Below are positions 1 through 6,168 of a stretch of 8,913 bases of DNA, in pieces. Source of the stretch: Candidatus Omnitrophota bacterium. GTDB taxonomy: Bacteria > Omnitrophota > Koll11 > Aquiviventales > Aquiviventaceae. A program made the translations under genes and the position numbers. The stretch covers positions 1 to 8,913 of the forward strand of contig JAHFGU010000054.1 in assembly GCA_023247285.1 (NCBI GenBank). The letters are read 5' to 3'. Each line of letters begins with the position of its first letter. Positions within the stretch are counted from its first letter, which is position 1. The notes beneath the pieces are model-generated. The model saw nothing but the letters and a program-made list of their open reading frames with translations, ran no database searches and was not told the origin of the DNA.

Positions 1-258
1 CAGCAGTTTTCGCTCCACGCGGTTGTTGAGGGCACGATCACGAAGGTGGCCGGCTTCGGCCTCTTCGTGGAGATTGCCAAGGACGTCGAAGGCCTCACGC
101 ACCTCTCCGAGCTCGAGCTGGGCCCCAACGAGAAGCTGGATGACCGCTACAAGGTCGGTCAGAAGATCCGGGCGCAGGTGATCAAGCTCGACGAGCTCGA
201 GCGCAAGATCGGCCTCAGCAACAAGAACCTCCCACCCGACGCTTCCCCCCAATCCTAG
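1..258 (+). CDS. rpsA: C-terminal end of an S1-domain protein, probably 30S ribosomal protein S1 (partial)
   Basis: The frame is open from base 1 and ends at TAG 256-258, so only the last 85 codons are present. It reads as one complete S1 RNA-binding OB-fold. A strand-turn start (VVEGTITKVAGFGLFVEI) is followed by EGLTHLSEL, then the basic-acidic VGQKIRAQVIKLD and the closing ERKIGLSNKN. These are standard S1-repeat landmarks. A short unstructured tail (PPDASPQS) follows. In bacteria, S1 carries several such repeats and helps mRNA bind the 30S subunit. The last repeat followed by a short tail and a stop fits the end of rpsA, but a Tex-like or other multi-S1 protein cannot be excluded without the upstream part. 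An internal GTG at 46 is not a real start because homology continues upstream of it. The S1 domain is certain; the name rpsA is an inference. Confidence 0.88.
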   Translation, partial: QQFSLHAVVEGTITKVAGFGLFVEIAKDVEGLTHLSELELGPNEKLDDRYKVGQKIRAQVIKLDELERKIGLSNKNLPPDASPQS

Positions 259-320
259 CCCTGCCAGTGATCGCTTCAGACCGTGCTGCTGCTGGCGTCG
301 CGGTTGCCGGAGCGGCGCGT

Positions 321-415
321 CTGGCGGGCCGAGCGGGCATGGTGCCCCGCCGTAGGCGGGGCGAGCGAGGCCCGACAGCCGAGCGAAGGCCGGACACGCT
401 GGGGCCGGCCGAGCG
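321..415. repeat. Structured intergenic element: nested stem-loop with CCGAGCG-type short repeats
   Basis: The 193-base gap between the S1 gene and tyrS holds no convincing gene. It contains a perfect 8-bp hairpin, GCCCCGCC (344-351) / GGCGGGGC (355-362), with a 3-base GTA loop. Outside it, CGGGCC (325-330) can pair with GGCCCG (369-374), and CTG (321-323) with CAG (376-378), giving a larger nested palindrome. GCCGAGCG occurs at 328-335, 378-385 and 408-415, and two imperfect copies of CGAGCGA-GGCC-GACA lie side by side (362-377 and 380-396). There is no T-run after the stem, so it is not a standard rho-independent terminator. It could be a REP/BIME-like dispersed repeat, a 5'-leader structure for tyrS, or a processing site. 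The pairing is visible in the sequence; the role is unknown. Confidence 0.55.
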
Positions 416-451
416 TCGCCGCGCAGGCACCGCGACGCCAGGACTCGCACG

Positions 452-1681
452 ATGACTCCGATCGATCAGATCTGGCGGGGCGCCGTCGAGATCATCACCG
501 AAGGCGACCTCCGTAAGAAGCTGGAGCAGGGCCGGCCGCTGGTCATCAAGGCCGGCTTCGACCCCACCGCCCCCGACCTCCACCTTGGGCACACCGTGCT
601 CCTGCGCAAGCTCCGCCAGTTCCAGGAGCTGGGCCATCAAGTGGTTTTCCTCATCGGCGATGCCACCGCACTCGTCGGAGACCCCAGCGGCCGGTCCCAG
701 ACTCGGCCCATGCTGACCCCGGCGGACGTGGAGGCCAATGCCAAGACCTACGTGCAGCAGGTCTCCACGATCCTCAACACCCGCAGCAAGGCGCTGTTTC
801 AGCTGCGGCGCAATAGCGAATGGTTCTGCCCGCCGGACGGCCCGGCCGGCGGGTTCACCTTCGCCCGGCTCACGGAGCTGCTCTCGCGGTACACCGTGGC
901 CCGCCTGATCGAGCGGGAGGATTTCCGGTTCCGGCTGCGCGCCGGCCAGGAAGTGAGCATGCTCGAGCTCTTCTACCCGCTTATGCAGGGCTATGATTCC
1001 GTCATGCTGAAGGCGGACGTCGAGTTTGGCGGCACCGACCAGAAGTTCAACCTCTTGGTGGGCCGGGACCTGCAGCGCGCCTACGGCCAGGAGCCCCAGG
1101 TGGTGCTGACCATGCCCCTCCTGGAAGGCACTGACGGCGTGCAGAAGATGTCCAAGTCTCTCGGCAACCATATCGCCTTGAACGATCCGCCCGGCGAGAT
1201 GTTCGGCAAAGTGATGTCCATCCCGGACAGCCTCATCGTGAAATACTTCACCCTGCTGACGGATGTGGACGCGGCCAGGCTGGGCGAGCTTGAGGAGCAG
1301 GTGCGCACCCGCGCCATCAACCCCCGCGATGCCAAGGCCGAGCTGGCCGCCGCGCTGGTCGCCATGTACCACGGCGCCGAGGCCGCCCAGCGGGCGCGGC
1401 AGGAGTTCACGAATGTGTTCTCGAAGCGGGAATATCCCAGCGATATGCCGACCGTGTTTCTGGAAGCCGGCGGGGACACCGTGAACATCATCGAGGTTCT
1501 GGTGAGCCAGGGCCTGGCGAAAACGAAAAATGAGGCCCGCCGCCTGATCAGCCAGGGCGGGGTCAAGCTCAACGGGGTGGCGCTCAAGCATCCGGCGATC
1601 CCCCCGGCTCAGGCTGAAGGCGTTCTCCAGGTCGGGTCCCGCTACTACCGGAAGCTCATCGTGCAGCGGCGGGGCGCGTGA
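452..1681 (+). CDS. tyrS: Tyrosyl-tRNA synthetase, TyrZ-like subfamily
   Basis: This cytoplasmic class I aminoacyl-tRNA synthetase charges tRNA-Tyr with tyrosine using ATP. The 409-residue length is normal for the family. The Rossmann catalytic domain starts with [13 protein letters not shown], whose HLGH signature is at residues 44-47. It continues with [11 protein letters not shown], the tyrosine-pocket segment [24 protein letters not shown] and the ATP loop KMSKS at 232-236. A C-terminal S4 RNA-binding domain follows (about 345-405, [31 protein letters not shown]). GDPSGRS-TRP and the overall layout fit the TyrZ-like branch (subfamily 2). The ATG at 452 is chosen because AGGA (440-443) lies 8 bases upstream and the protein begins where family members do. 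No terminator is visible after the stop; the next gene's promoter starts 22 bases downstream. Nothing in the 5' spacer resembles a T-box leader. Confidence 0.97.
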   Translation: MTPIDQIWRGAVEIITEGDLRKKLEQGRPLVIKAGFDPTAPDLHLGHTVLLRKLRQFQELGHQVVFLIGDATALVGDPSGRSQTRPMLTPADVEANAKTYVQQVSTILNTRSKALFQLRRNSEWFCPPDGPAGGFTFARLTELLSRYTVARLIEREDFRFRLRAGQEVSMLELFYPLMQGYDSVMLKADVEFGGTDQKFNLLVGRDLQRAYGQEPQVVLTMPLLEGTDGVQKMSKSLGNHIALNDPPGEMFGKVMSIPDSLIVKYFTLLTDVDAARLGELEEQVRTRAINPRDAKAELAAALVAMYHGAEAAQRARQEFTNVFSKREYPSDMPTVFLEAGGDTVNIIEVLVSQGLAKTKNEARRLISQGGVKLNGVALKHPAIPPAQAEGVLQVGSRYYRKLIVQRRGA

Positions 1682-1702
1682 CGTCCGCGGGTAGACTTGG
1701 GG

Positions 1703-1730
1703 TTGACAAGCCGCGAAAAGCCGCTATACT
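1703..1730 (+). promoter_or_regulatory. Strong sigma70-type promoter
   Basis: TTGACA at 1703-1708 is a perfect -35 box and TATACT at 1725-1730 a five-of-six -10 box, with a 16-base spacer. Transcription should start near 1737, giving a leader of roughly 67 bases before the ATG at 1804. The AT-rich boxes stand out against the GC-rich background. The promoter sits just after tyrS and serves the exported protein gene. Confidence 0.88.
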
Positions 1731-1788
1731 AAGCATTCGTATTTGCCCGCCGATAAGCTGCGAGACGCTGAAACACAAACCCTAATCC

Positions 1789-1796
1789 AAGGAGGT
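1789..1796 (+). promoter_or_regulatory. Near-perfect Shine-Dalgarno that decides the start of the next gene
   Basis: AAGGAGGT (1789-1796) matches the anti-SD of 16S rRNA almost completely. An in-frame GTG at 1795 overlaps this site and so cannot be the start. The ATG at 1804, 7 bases past the site, is the natural start. It is by far the best ribosome site in the window and, with the promoter, suggests high expression. Confidence 0.85.
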
Positions 1797-1803
1797 GGCT
1801 GGG

Positions 1804-2334
1804 ATGAGGTCTAGACTGGGAACTTTGGGCGTCGCGTTCGTGCTCGCCGGAGGGGTGGCGGTCGCCGCGGCCTCCGCGCAAGAGAAAGCCCTCCCGACCC
1901 TGCTCATCAAGGGCGAAGTCGTGTCCGTCGACTCGTCCGATCCGGCGGCGAGCCTGCTCAAGGTCAAGGATCGCTATGGATTCGAGACCCCGATCTTCAT
2001 CACGCCGGAGACCAAGATCCTCCAGGGTGATGCGTCAGCCGCGGCTTCCAGCCTGGCCGCCGGGACGCCGGTGGAAGTCGAGTACAACTTCGACGTCAAC
2101 ACGGCGAAACGGCATGCCGTGTCGGTGAAGATCACGACGGCTGGGCCGGCCGCCGCGCCTGCGGCAGCCCCCGCAACGCCGGCTCCGGCTGCGCCGGAAC
2201 CAGCCGCGGCAGCCCCCGCGCCATCGGCGCCGGTGGCTGAGTCTGCGGCTCCGGCGGCGCCGCCGAGCGCCTCAGCGCCCGCGACCAGCGCGGCGCCCGC
2301 GACAGGGAACAAGGCCCCGAGCACGACGCAGTAA
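1804..2334 (+). CDS. Small exported protein: beta-rich OB-like domain plus Ala/Pro-rich tail
   Basis: The 176-residue product has a clear Sec signal peptide: basic start MRSRLG, a hydrophobic core (about 8-23) and a likely ASA|QE cleavage after residue 25. A small beta-rich domain follows (about 30-111). Its pattern, IKGEVVSVDS...LLKVKDRYGFETPIFITPETKI...LAAGTPVEVEYN...AVSVKI, resembles DUF5666-type OB-like domains that recur in exported bacterial proteins. Residues 113-176 are almost entirely Ala, Pro, Ser, Thr and Gly and should be an extended, disordered linker with no membrane anchor or LPXTG-like signal. The gene stands alone as a unit, with its own strong promoter and ribosome site and a strong terminator after it. 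Its function is unknown. A periplasmic or cell-surface role is inferred from the signal peptide, and the DUF5666 likeness is by pattern only. Confidence 0.85.
   Translation: MRSRLGTLGVAFVLAGGVAVAAASAQEKALPTLLIKGEVVSVDSSDPAASLLKVKDRYGFETPIFITPETKILQGDASAAASSLAAGTPVEVEYNFDVNTAKRHAVSVKITTAGPAAAPAAAPATPAPAAPEPAAAAPAPSAPVAESAAPAAPPSASAPATSAAPATGNKAPSTTQ
2161..2219 (+). repeat. 14-bp direct repeat inside the Ala/Pro tail
   Basis: GCGGCAGCCCCCGC occurs exactly at 2161-2174 and 2206-2219, 45 bases (15 codons) apart and in the same frame. It encodes the same AAAPA-type run. Such in-frame repeats let low-complexity tails grow or shrink by slippage or recombination. Confidence 0.7.
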
Positions 2335-2361
2335 CCCGGCCGGGTTGCTGCCCGATCACGT

Positions 2362-2401
2362 CCAGGGACGCTCCCTCCGGGGGCGTCCCTGGTGTGTTTT
2401 T
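2362..2401 (+). terminator. Strong rho-independent terminator
   Basis: CCAGGGACGC (2362-2371) pairs perfectly with GCGTCCCTGG (2383-2392). The stem extends inward by a T-G wobble and three C-G pairs (2372-2375 with 2379-2382), leaving a TCC loop, about 14 pairs in all. A T-rich tract ending in TTTTT (2397-2401) follows. It closes the transcript of the exported protein gene 28 bases after its stop. Confidence 0.92.
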
Positions 2402-2406
2402 ATGCG

Positions 2407-3426
2407 ATGAAACCTGCTGAGTCTTCGTACGCATTTGTTCGGCCGGCCTTCCACGAGCGCAAGCCCATCCATGGCTCGCCGGTCTGGTGGCTGCGGTGCT
2501 TCGGCGTGGCCGCCTTCGTCGTGATCCTCCTCGTGCAACTGCCCCGGTCCCAGGAAGTGCGCCTGGACCGGATCGATCTGCGCTGGCTAGGCTTCTGCAT
2601 GGCGCTGACGGTGCTGCAGCTGCTGCTGGAGGCCGGCGTTTGGCAGGTGCTGCTCGCGGCCCAGCGGATCCGGCATCCGTATCCTAAAACCCTGCTGGCG
2701 TACCTCGCCAGCGAGTATCTTGGGCTCGTGACGCCCGGGCACGTGGGCGAGTTTCTGGCAGCCGGGTACATCTCGGTCGACACCGGCATCACGTTCGGCT
2801 ACGCGCTCTCTTCGGTTGTGATGAAAAAAGCGCTCGCGTGGATCGCCATCATCAGCTTCGGGATCTGGGGCCTGCCGCTGCTGGCCCAGGTGACGTTTCT
2901 TCACGGCGTCCAGAAAATCATCTGGTTCAGCGTCATCGTGCTGGCCGTGCTCTCTGCCGGCATTGCGCTGTGGGTCGTCTCGCTGCGCCGCCTGGCCAGG
3001 AAGTGGGCGACGCTTTCGCCATGGCAGGTGGACATGACGGAGTTCTGGTCCGGCATGCGCCAGCTGGCGGGCGTGCGGCTGGTGATCCCGCTGGCGATGG
3101 CCGCGTTGGGATTCAGCCTGCTCTTCGTGCAGCTGCACGCGGTGCTGCGCGCGATGGGGGTGGCCCTGCCGTTCTTGGTGGCGGCCCGGATCATGGCGCT
3201 GTCGCGGATCGCGGCCAGGCTGGCGCCGGTCTCGGCGGTGGGGTTCGGCTCGAAGGACGCGGCGGTGATGATCCTGCTGTCGCAGCATGGCGTCGAATGG
3301 TCCGTAGGGTTGACCGCCACGCTGCTCTTGCTGGTCTGTTCCTACCTCGTCACGCTGCTGTTAAGCGGCATTTGCTGGTGGATCAAGCCGCTCGTCATCC
3401 GTCGCGCCGCGCCAGCCACGCCATAA
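2407..3426 (+). CDS. Integral membrane protein, lysylphosphatidylglycerol synthase TM / flippase-like family
   Basis: This 339-residue polytopic inner-membrane protein has about seven or eight hydrophobic segments, starting near residues 28-45 and 60-84. Two landmarks fit the LPG_synthase_TM family (PF03706, also UPF0104/AglD2-like). An N-terminal loop reads EYLGLVTPGHVGEF (TPGHVGE at 109-115), and a C-terminal one reads PVSAVGFGSKDAAVMILLSQHGV (274 onward), matching the family's P-x-G-x-G-x-[RK]-[ED] element. Family members include the flippase half of MprF and proteins tied to lipid-linked sugars. Without the synthase domain the substrate is unknown, and transport of lipids or lipid-linked precursors is an inference. 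ATG 2407 is preferred over GTG 2392, which lies in the terminator stem. No Shine-Dalgarno is visible before 2407, so translation start and promoter are unclear. The 3' end overlaps the opposite-strand gene by 32 bases. Confidence 0.83.
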   Translation: MKPAESSYAFVRPAFHERKPIHGSPVWWLRCFGVAAFVVILLVQLPRSQEVRLDRIDLRWLGFCMALTVLQLLLEAGVWQVLLAAQRIRHPYPKTLLAYLASEYLGLVTPGHVGEFLAAGYISVDTGITFGYALSSVVMKKALAWIAIISFGIWGLPLLAQVTFLHGVQKIIWFSVIVLAVLSAGIALWVVSLRRLARKWATLSPWQVDMTEFWSGMRQLAGVRLVIPLAMAALGFSLLFVQLHAVLRAMGVALPFLVAARIMALSRIAARLAPVSAVGFGSKDAAVMILLSQHGVEWSVGLTATLLLLVCSYLVTLLLSGICWWIKPLVIRRAAPATP

Positions 3427-4573
3427 GATAGCGGGTCGCCGGCGCCTGCAGGATCCAGGGGTGGTCGGGCGCCTGCACGGCGATGGCCAGCATCCGCAGC
3501 CGCATCCCGCGCTCGCCCGCCGCAATCCGCAAAATCTCCTCGGCCAGGCCCAGCAGGTGATACGTGCACACGCTGAGCGCCAGGGTGCCTTCCGGGGCGA
3601 GCGCGCCCAGCGCGTGCACGAGCAGGTGGTGCAGCGCCCGACGCCCCTTCGGCGCCTCAGCCTTTGTCTTGGCGAGCGACGGCGGATCCAGCAGCACCCA
3701 GTCAAACGCCGCGCCGGCGGCCGCCTTGGCCTCGAGCCAGTAAAATGCGTCGCCGGCCACCCAGTCGACGCGGTCCTGCACGCGGTTGAGCGCGGCGTTG
3801 TCGCGGCCGAGCGCGATGAGCGGCTCTTCCTGCTCGACGCAGACCACCTGCGCCCCCCGCGCTGCCGCCGCGATCCCGAACGCGCCGGTGTAGGCGAAGA
3901 CATCGGCGACCCGCTGCCCCGGCTGCACGAGCGCGCGGATTCGTCGCCGGGTGTCGCGCTGATCCAGGTAGAAGCCGGTCTTATGCCCGTGATGCGGATC
4001 CACCCAGAACCGCAGCCCGTCTTCCTCGATCGCGATCCGCGCCGGCACAGCCCCGGCCAGCACCCCGGAGGCCGGCGGCAATCCCTCCTCGGACCGGAAT
4101 TCTTTGTCGCTGCGCTCCAGGATGCCGGCTGGGCGGAGCTGACGCCGGAGTGCTTCCACGATCTGCAGCTTCCAGCGCTCCATGCCGGCGGTCCGGATTT
4201 GCAGCACGAGGCAGTCGGCGTACTGATCCACGATCAGGCCGGGCAGCTGGTCCGCTTCGCTGAACACGAGCCGGCGCGCGTTGGTGCCGGCAATCTGGTT
4301 GCGGCGCCGGATGGCCGCCGCCAGGCGCTCGTCCAGCCCGCCGACATCCAGCGGGCGGCCTGGCGCAAGGCTGGTGATCCGGGCGGCGATATGCGAGCGC
4401 GCGCTCAAGAAGGCGTAGGCGACGAACGCGTGCCGCCGGTCGACCAGCTCGACCTGCTCCCCGTCCGGCACATCAGGCAGCGGCAGCAGCAGCTCATCGC
4501 GATACACCCAGGCATCGAAGTTGCGCGCGCGCTTGGCCGCGGCGTCGGCGAGGGTGACGCGGGGCAAGGCCAT
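3395..4573 (-). CDS. rlmI: RlmI-like class I SAM-dependent 23S rRNA (cytosine-C5) methyltransferase
   Basis: The 392 residues match the length of E. coli RlmI (about 396). An N-terminal PUA-like RNA-binding region (about 1-75: VTLADAAAKRARNFDAWVYRDEL...DGEQVELVDRRHAFVAYAFLSARSHIAARI) is followed by the family's central linker. GHKTGFYLDQR lies at 196-206, and the SAM-binding motif I, DVFAYTGAFG, at 224-233. Next come an acidic strand end (VCVEQ, about 244-248), the catalytic-loop motif LLDPPS (DPP 296-298) and SVCTYHL with Cys336. RlmI methylates C1962 of 23S rRNA in E. coli; close relatives may modify other positions, so the exact base is inferred. The start is ATG at 4571-4573 (complement), with no good Shine-Dalgarno. 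The 3' end converges on the membrane-protein gene with a 32-base overlap, and no terminator is seen between them. Confidence 0.9.
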   Translation of the reverse strand: MALPRVTLADAAAKRARNFDAWVYRDELLLPLPDVPDGEQVELVDRRHAFVAYAFLSARSHIAARITSLAPGRPLDVGGLDERLAAAIRRRNQIAGTNARRLVFSEADQLPGLIVDQYADCLVLQIRTAGMERWKLQIVEALRRQLRPAGILERSDKEFRSEEGLPPASGVLAGAVPARIAIEEDGLRFWVDPHHGHKTGFYLDQRDTRRRIRALVQPGQRVADVFAYTGAFGIAAAARGAQVVCVEQEEPLIALGRDNAALNRVQDRVDWVAGDAFYWLEAKAAAGAAFDWVLLDPPSLAKTKAEAPKGRRALHHLLVHALGALAPEGTLALSVCTYHLLGLAEEILRIAAGERGMRLRMLAIAVQAPDHPWILQAPATRYLMAWLARRDG

Positions 4574-4582
4574 GGCGGGAGC

Positions 4583-4591
4583 ATTCTAGCA
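4583..4591 (-). promoter_or_regulatory. Possible extended -10 promoter for the methyltransferase gene
   Basis: On the - strand TGCTAGAAT reads as an extended -10 (TGn-TAGAAT, five of six to TATAAT). Initiation 7 bases on would fall near 4576, only about 3 bases before the ATG at 4573, so the message would be nearly leaderless. No good -35 box sits at 16-18 bases. It is a weak call from pattern only. Confidence 0.3.
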
Positions 4592-4610
4592 TGGCTGCAT
4601 GACGTAGGCA

Positions 4611-4639
4611 TTGACGCGAGCGGGCGTATAGGCTGAAAT
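4611..4639 (+). promoter_or_regulatory. Possible sigma70-type promoter for the downstream five-gene operon
   Basis: TTGACG (4611-4616) is a five-of-six -35 box, and TGAAAT (4634-4639) is a four-of-six -10 box at the ideal 17-base spacing. It lies in the 119-base spacer (4574-4692) between two divergent genes, where a promoter is expected. Initiation would be near 4646. That would give a leader of about 47 bases to the ATG at 4693, or almost none to the ATGs at 4645 and 4648. The rest of the spacer holds nothing else I can recognise. Confidence 0.4.
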
Positions 4640-4692
4640 AAGCCATGATGTGCTCAAGGGGGCGGGCAGCGCCTCGACGCTTGTCACCGAAC

Positions 4693-6138
4693 ATGAACCG
4701 AGGCAGCATCGCGGCTTTACTCCTGCTGAGCGTGCTGGGTATGGGTGCGGAGAAGGAACCCCCGCTACCCACCGTGACCTTTCCCGTCGACATCGCTGTC
4801 AATCTGCACGGCCCCAACGCGAAGCATGAGAGCACCGCGCATCAGTTTTCCGCACCGGTCACGTTCAACCAGGCGCGGCTGAAGGTGACCGTCCAAGTAC
4901 CGGCCGGATTTGTGCAGCGACCCTTCAGCGCCGTTCAACTGTGGGCGAAAGATGCCGAGCGTCGCTGGCAAAACACCGAGTGGACCGATGGGGTGCTCTC
5001 GCCGGAGAACCCGCTGTTTCATGTGAGCGACGGGACGCTGACGCTCTACTATCATCCCACGCCGGCTGAGATCAGCCGGCAAGGATGGACGCAGCGCGGT
5101 TTCAATCCTGAGGCCGGAGTCCGGAAGGTCGGCGTCAAGATCAGCACGCCGGGTGCCGCACCGAAGGACTACGTGCTGGCTGGTACGGTGAAGGTGCTGG
5201 AAGCCGCGGTCGAGCGGGTGCAGATCCCCCCGCAAGAGCCCGCGATCGTCATGCCGCTGTTGCGGTCCGAGGCCGGCCTGCCGCCCCTCACGCCGGCGCC
5301 GCTGGAGCCTGCGCAGCTGAAGACGGGGGTGAGCCGGTACATCGTGTACGGTGATCTGCACCGGTGGGACGAGGTGAAAGCGCGGGTGCCCCAAATCTTC
5401 GGTGCGCAACAGGTGCAGGGGCTCTTCGCGTTCCGCTTGATGGGCGGGCTTGACATCCGCAGCCAGAGCGGGGGGATCCGGATGGGTCCGCGGGAGATGG
5501 ATGCGATGGCGGCCTACTTGGAGGCCGCGCGGGCGGCCGGGCAGCGGTGGCAGATCGTGACGCTCTTTGACGCTGCGGTCGGGAACGATACGCTGAAGGC
5601 CGCGGCCCTCAACCTGGCGGCGAGGAAGGCGTTGATCGACGCGTACCGGCCGTTCCTCAAACGCTTCGGCACGGCCGCCATTGAAGGGGAGCCGGTGGTA
5701 TTCGACCTCGTGAACGAAATCCACCATCTCGGCGGCGTGACCGAGCGGCAGCGCCAGCAGCTCGTCGAGGACTTAGTGGAGGCGTTCCTCGATGAGGCCC
5801 CGGGAGCCACCGTCACGCTCGGCATCTACGACTACGACGATCTGATCTACTGGCTCTATCTGATTCCCAAGTACGAAGGCAGACCCATTCGCTTCGTGAT
5901 GACCTACCACCGGTACGATGCGTTAGGCGAGGTGCCGGCCGCGTGGGAGCTCAACCTGCCCAAAGGGACCGAAGTCGGCATTACCGAGGCGGATGCCCGG
6001 CTGGGGATCGGCCCCCAACTGCAGGCCGCCGCCGCCAAGGGGTATCGGTGGCTGCTGTTCTGGCAGGATCAGGACTATTCGTATGACCCCCAAGAGCACC
6101 GGCAAGCGCTTGATCAATTGGAAATGTTCCGGAGATGA
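4693..6138 (+). CDS. Exported protein with beta-rich N-domain and putative clan GH-A-like TIM-barrel
   Basis: Starting at ATG 4693 the 481-residue product begins with a compact Sec signal peptide (MNRG, hydrophobic to about 17, likely cut after GMGA at 19). In-frame ATGs at 4645 and 4648 would add 15-16 basic residues. None has a good Shine-Dalgarno. Residues 25-175 look like a beta-sandwich with GFNPEAGVRKVGVKIS, as seen beside carbohydrate-active domains. From about 212 to 478 the pattern fits an (alpha/beta)8 barrel. Strand 4 ends in VFDLVNE (N341, E342), a strand-6-like segment reads VMTYHRYD (402-409), strand 7 ends GITEAD (E432), and strand 8 reads WLLFWQDQD (453-461). An Asn-Glu acid/base and a second Glu 90 residues later are the hallmark of clan GH-A hydrolases, so E342 and E432 are candidate catalytic residues. 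Substrate and family are unknown. It leads a tightly packed gene set. Loss of activity (a barrel used only for binding) cannot be excluded. Confidence 0.72.
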   Translation: MNRGSIAALLLLSVLGMGAEKEPPLPTVTFPVDIAVNLHGPNAKHESTAHQFSAPVTFNQARLKVTVQVPAGFVQRPFSAVQLWAKDAERRWQNTEWTDGVLSPENPLFHVSDGTLTLYYHPTPAEISRQGWTQRGFNPEAGVRKVGVKISTPGAAPKDYVLAGTVKVLEAAVERVQIPPQEPAIVMPLLRSEAGLPPLTPAPLEPAQLKTGVSRYIVYGDLHRWDEVKARVPQIFGAQQVQGLFAFRLMGGLDIRSQSGGIRMGPREMDAMAAYLEAARAAGQRWQIVTLFDAAVGNDTLKAAALNLAARKALIDAYRPFLKRFGTAAIEGEPVVFDLVNEIHHLGGVTERQRQQLVEDLVEAFLDEAPGATVTLGIYDYDDLIYWLYLIPKYEGRPIRFVMTYHRYDALGEVPAAWELNLPKGTEVGITEADARLGIGPQLQAAAAKGYRWLLFWQDQDYSYDPQEHRQALDQLEMFRR

Positions 6139-6168
6139 CGGCTGAGGCACGGATCGGATGACGGATTG

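Noticed and set aside
344..362. Rho-independent terminator for the S1 gene
   Set aside because: The hairpin is perfect, but no T-run follows (the next bases are GAGCGAGG), so it does not meet the normal definition.
259..451. Small open frames on the + strand in the spacer before tyrS, and a T-box-like leader
   Set aside because: The small frames are Arg/Ala-rich, lack ribosome sites and run into tyrS out of frame. I see no T-box sequence and no terminator/antiterminator pair with a T-tract, so only the stem-loop element is reported.
215..1591. Long (458-codon) open frame on the - strand opposite tyrS
   Set aside because: The product is His/Arg/Gly-rich with no recognisable domain, and it mirrors a conserved tyrS. 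High GC leaves antisense frames free of stops, so it is a shadow.
4627..4632. TATAGG as -10 box paired with TTGACG at 4611
   Set aside because: The spacer would be only 10 bases, too short for a sigma70 promoter; TGAAAT at 17 bases is the better partner.
3461..4636. 391-codon open frame on the + strand opposite the methyltransferase gene
   Set aside because: The opposite strand encodes a clear RlmI-like enzyme with all its motifs. This frame shows no domain and has a composition typical of a GC-rich antisense shadow.
4765..5727. 320-codon - strand frame under the exported barrel protein
   Set aside because: It is Arg/His/Pro-rich without motifs, while the + strand frame has a signal peptide and barrel landmarks.
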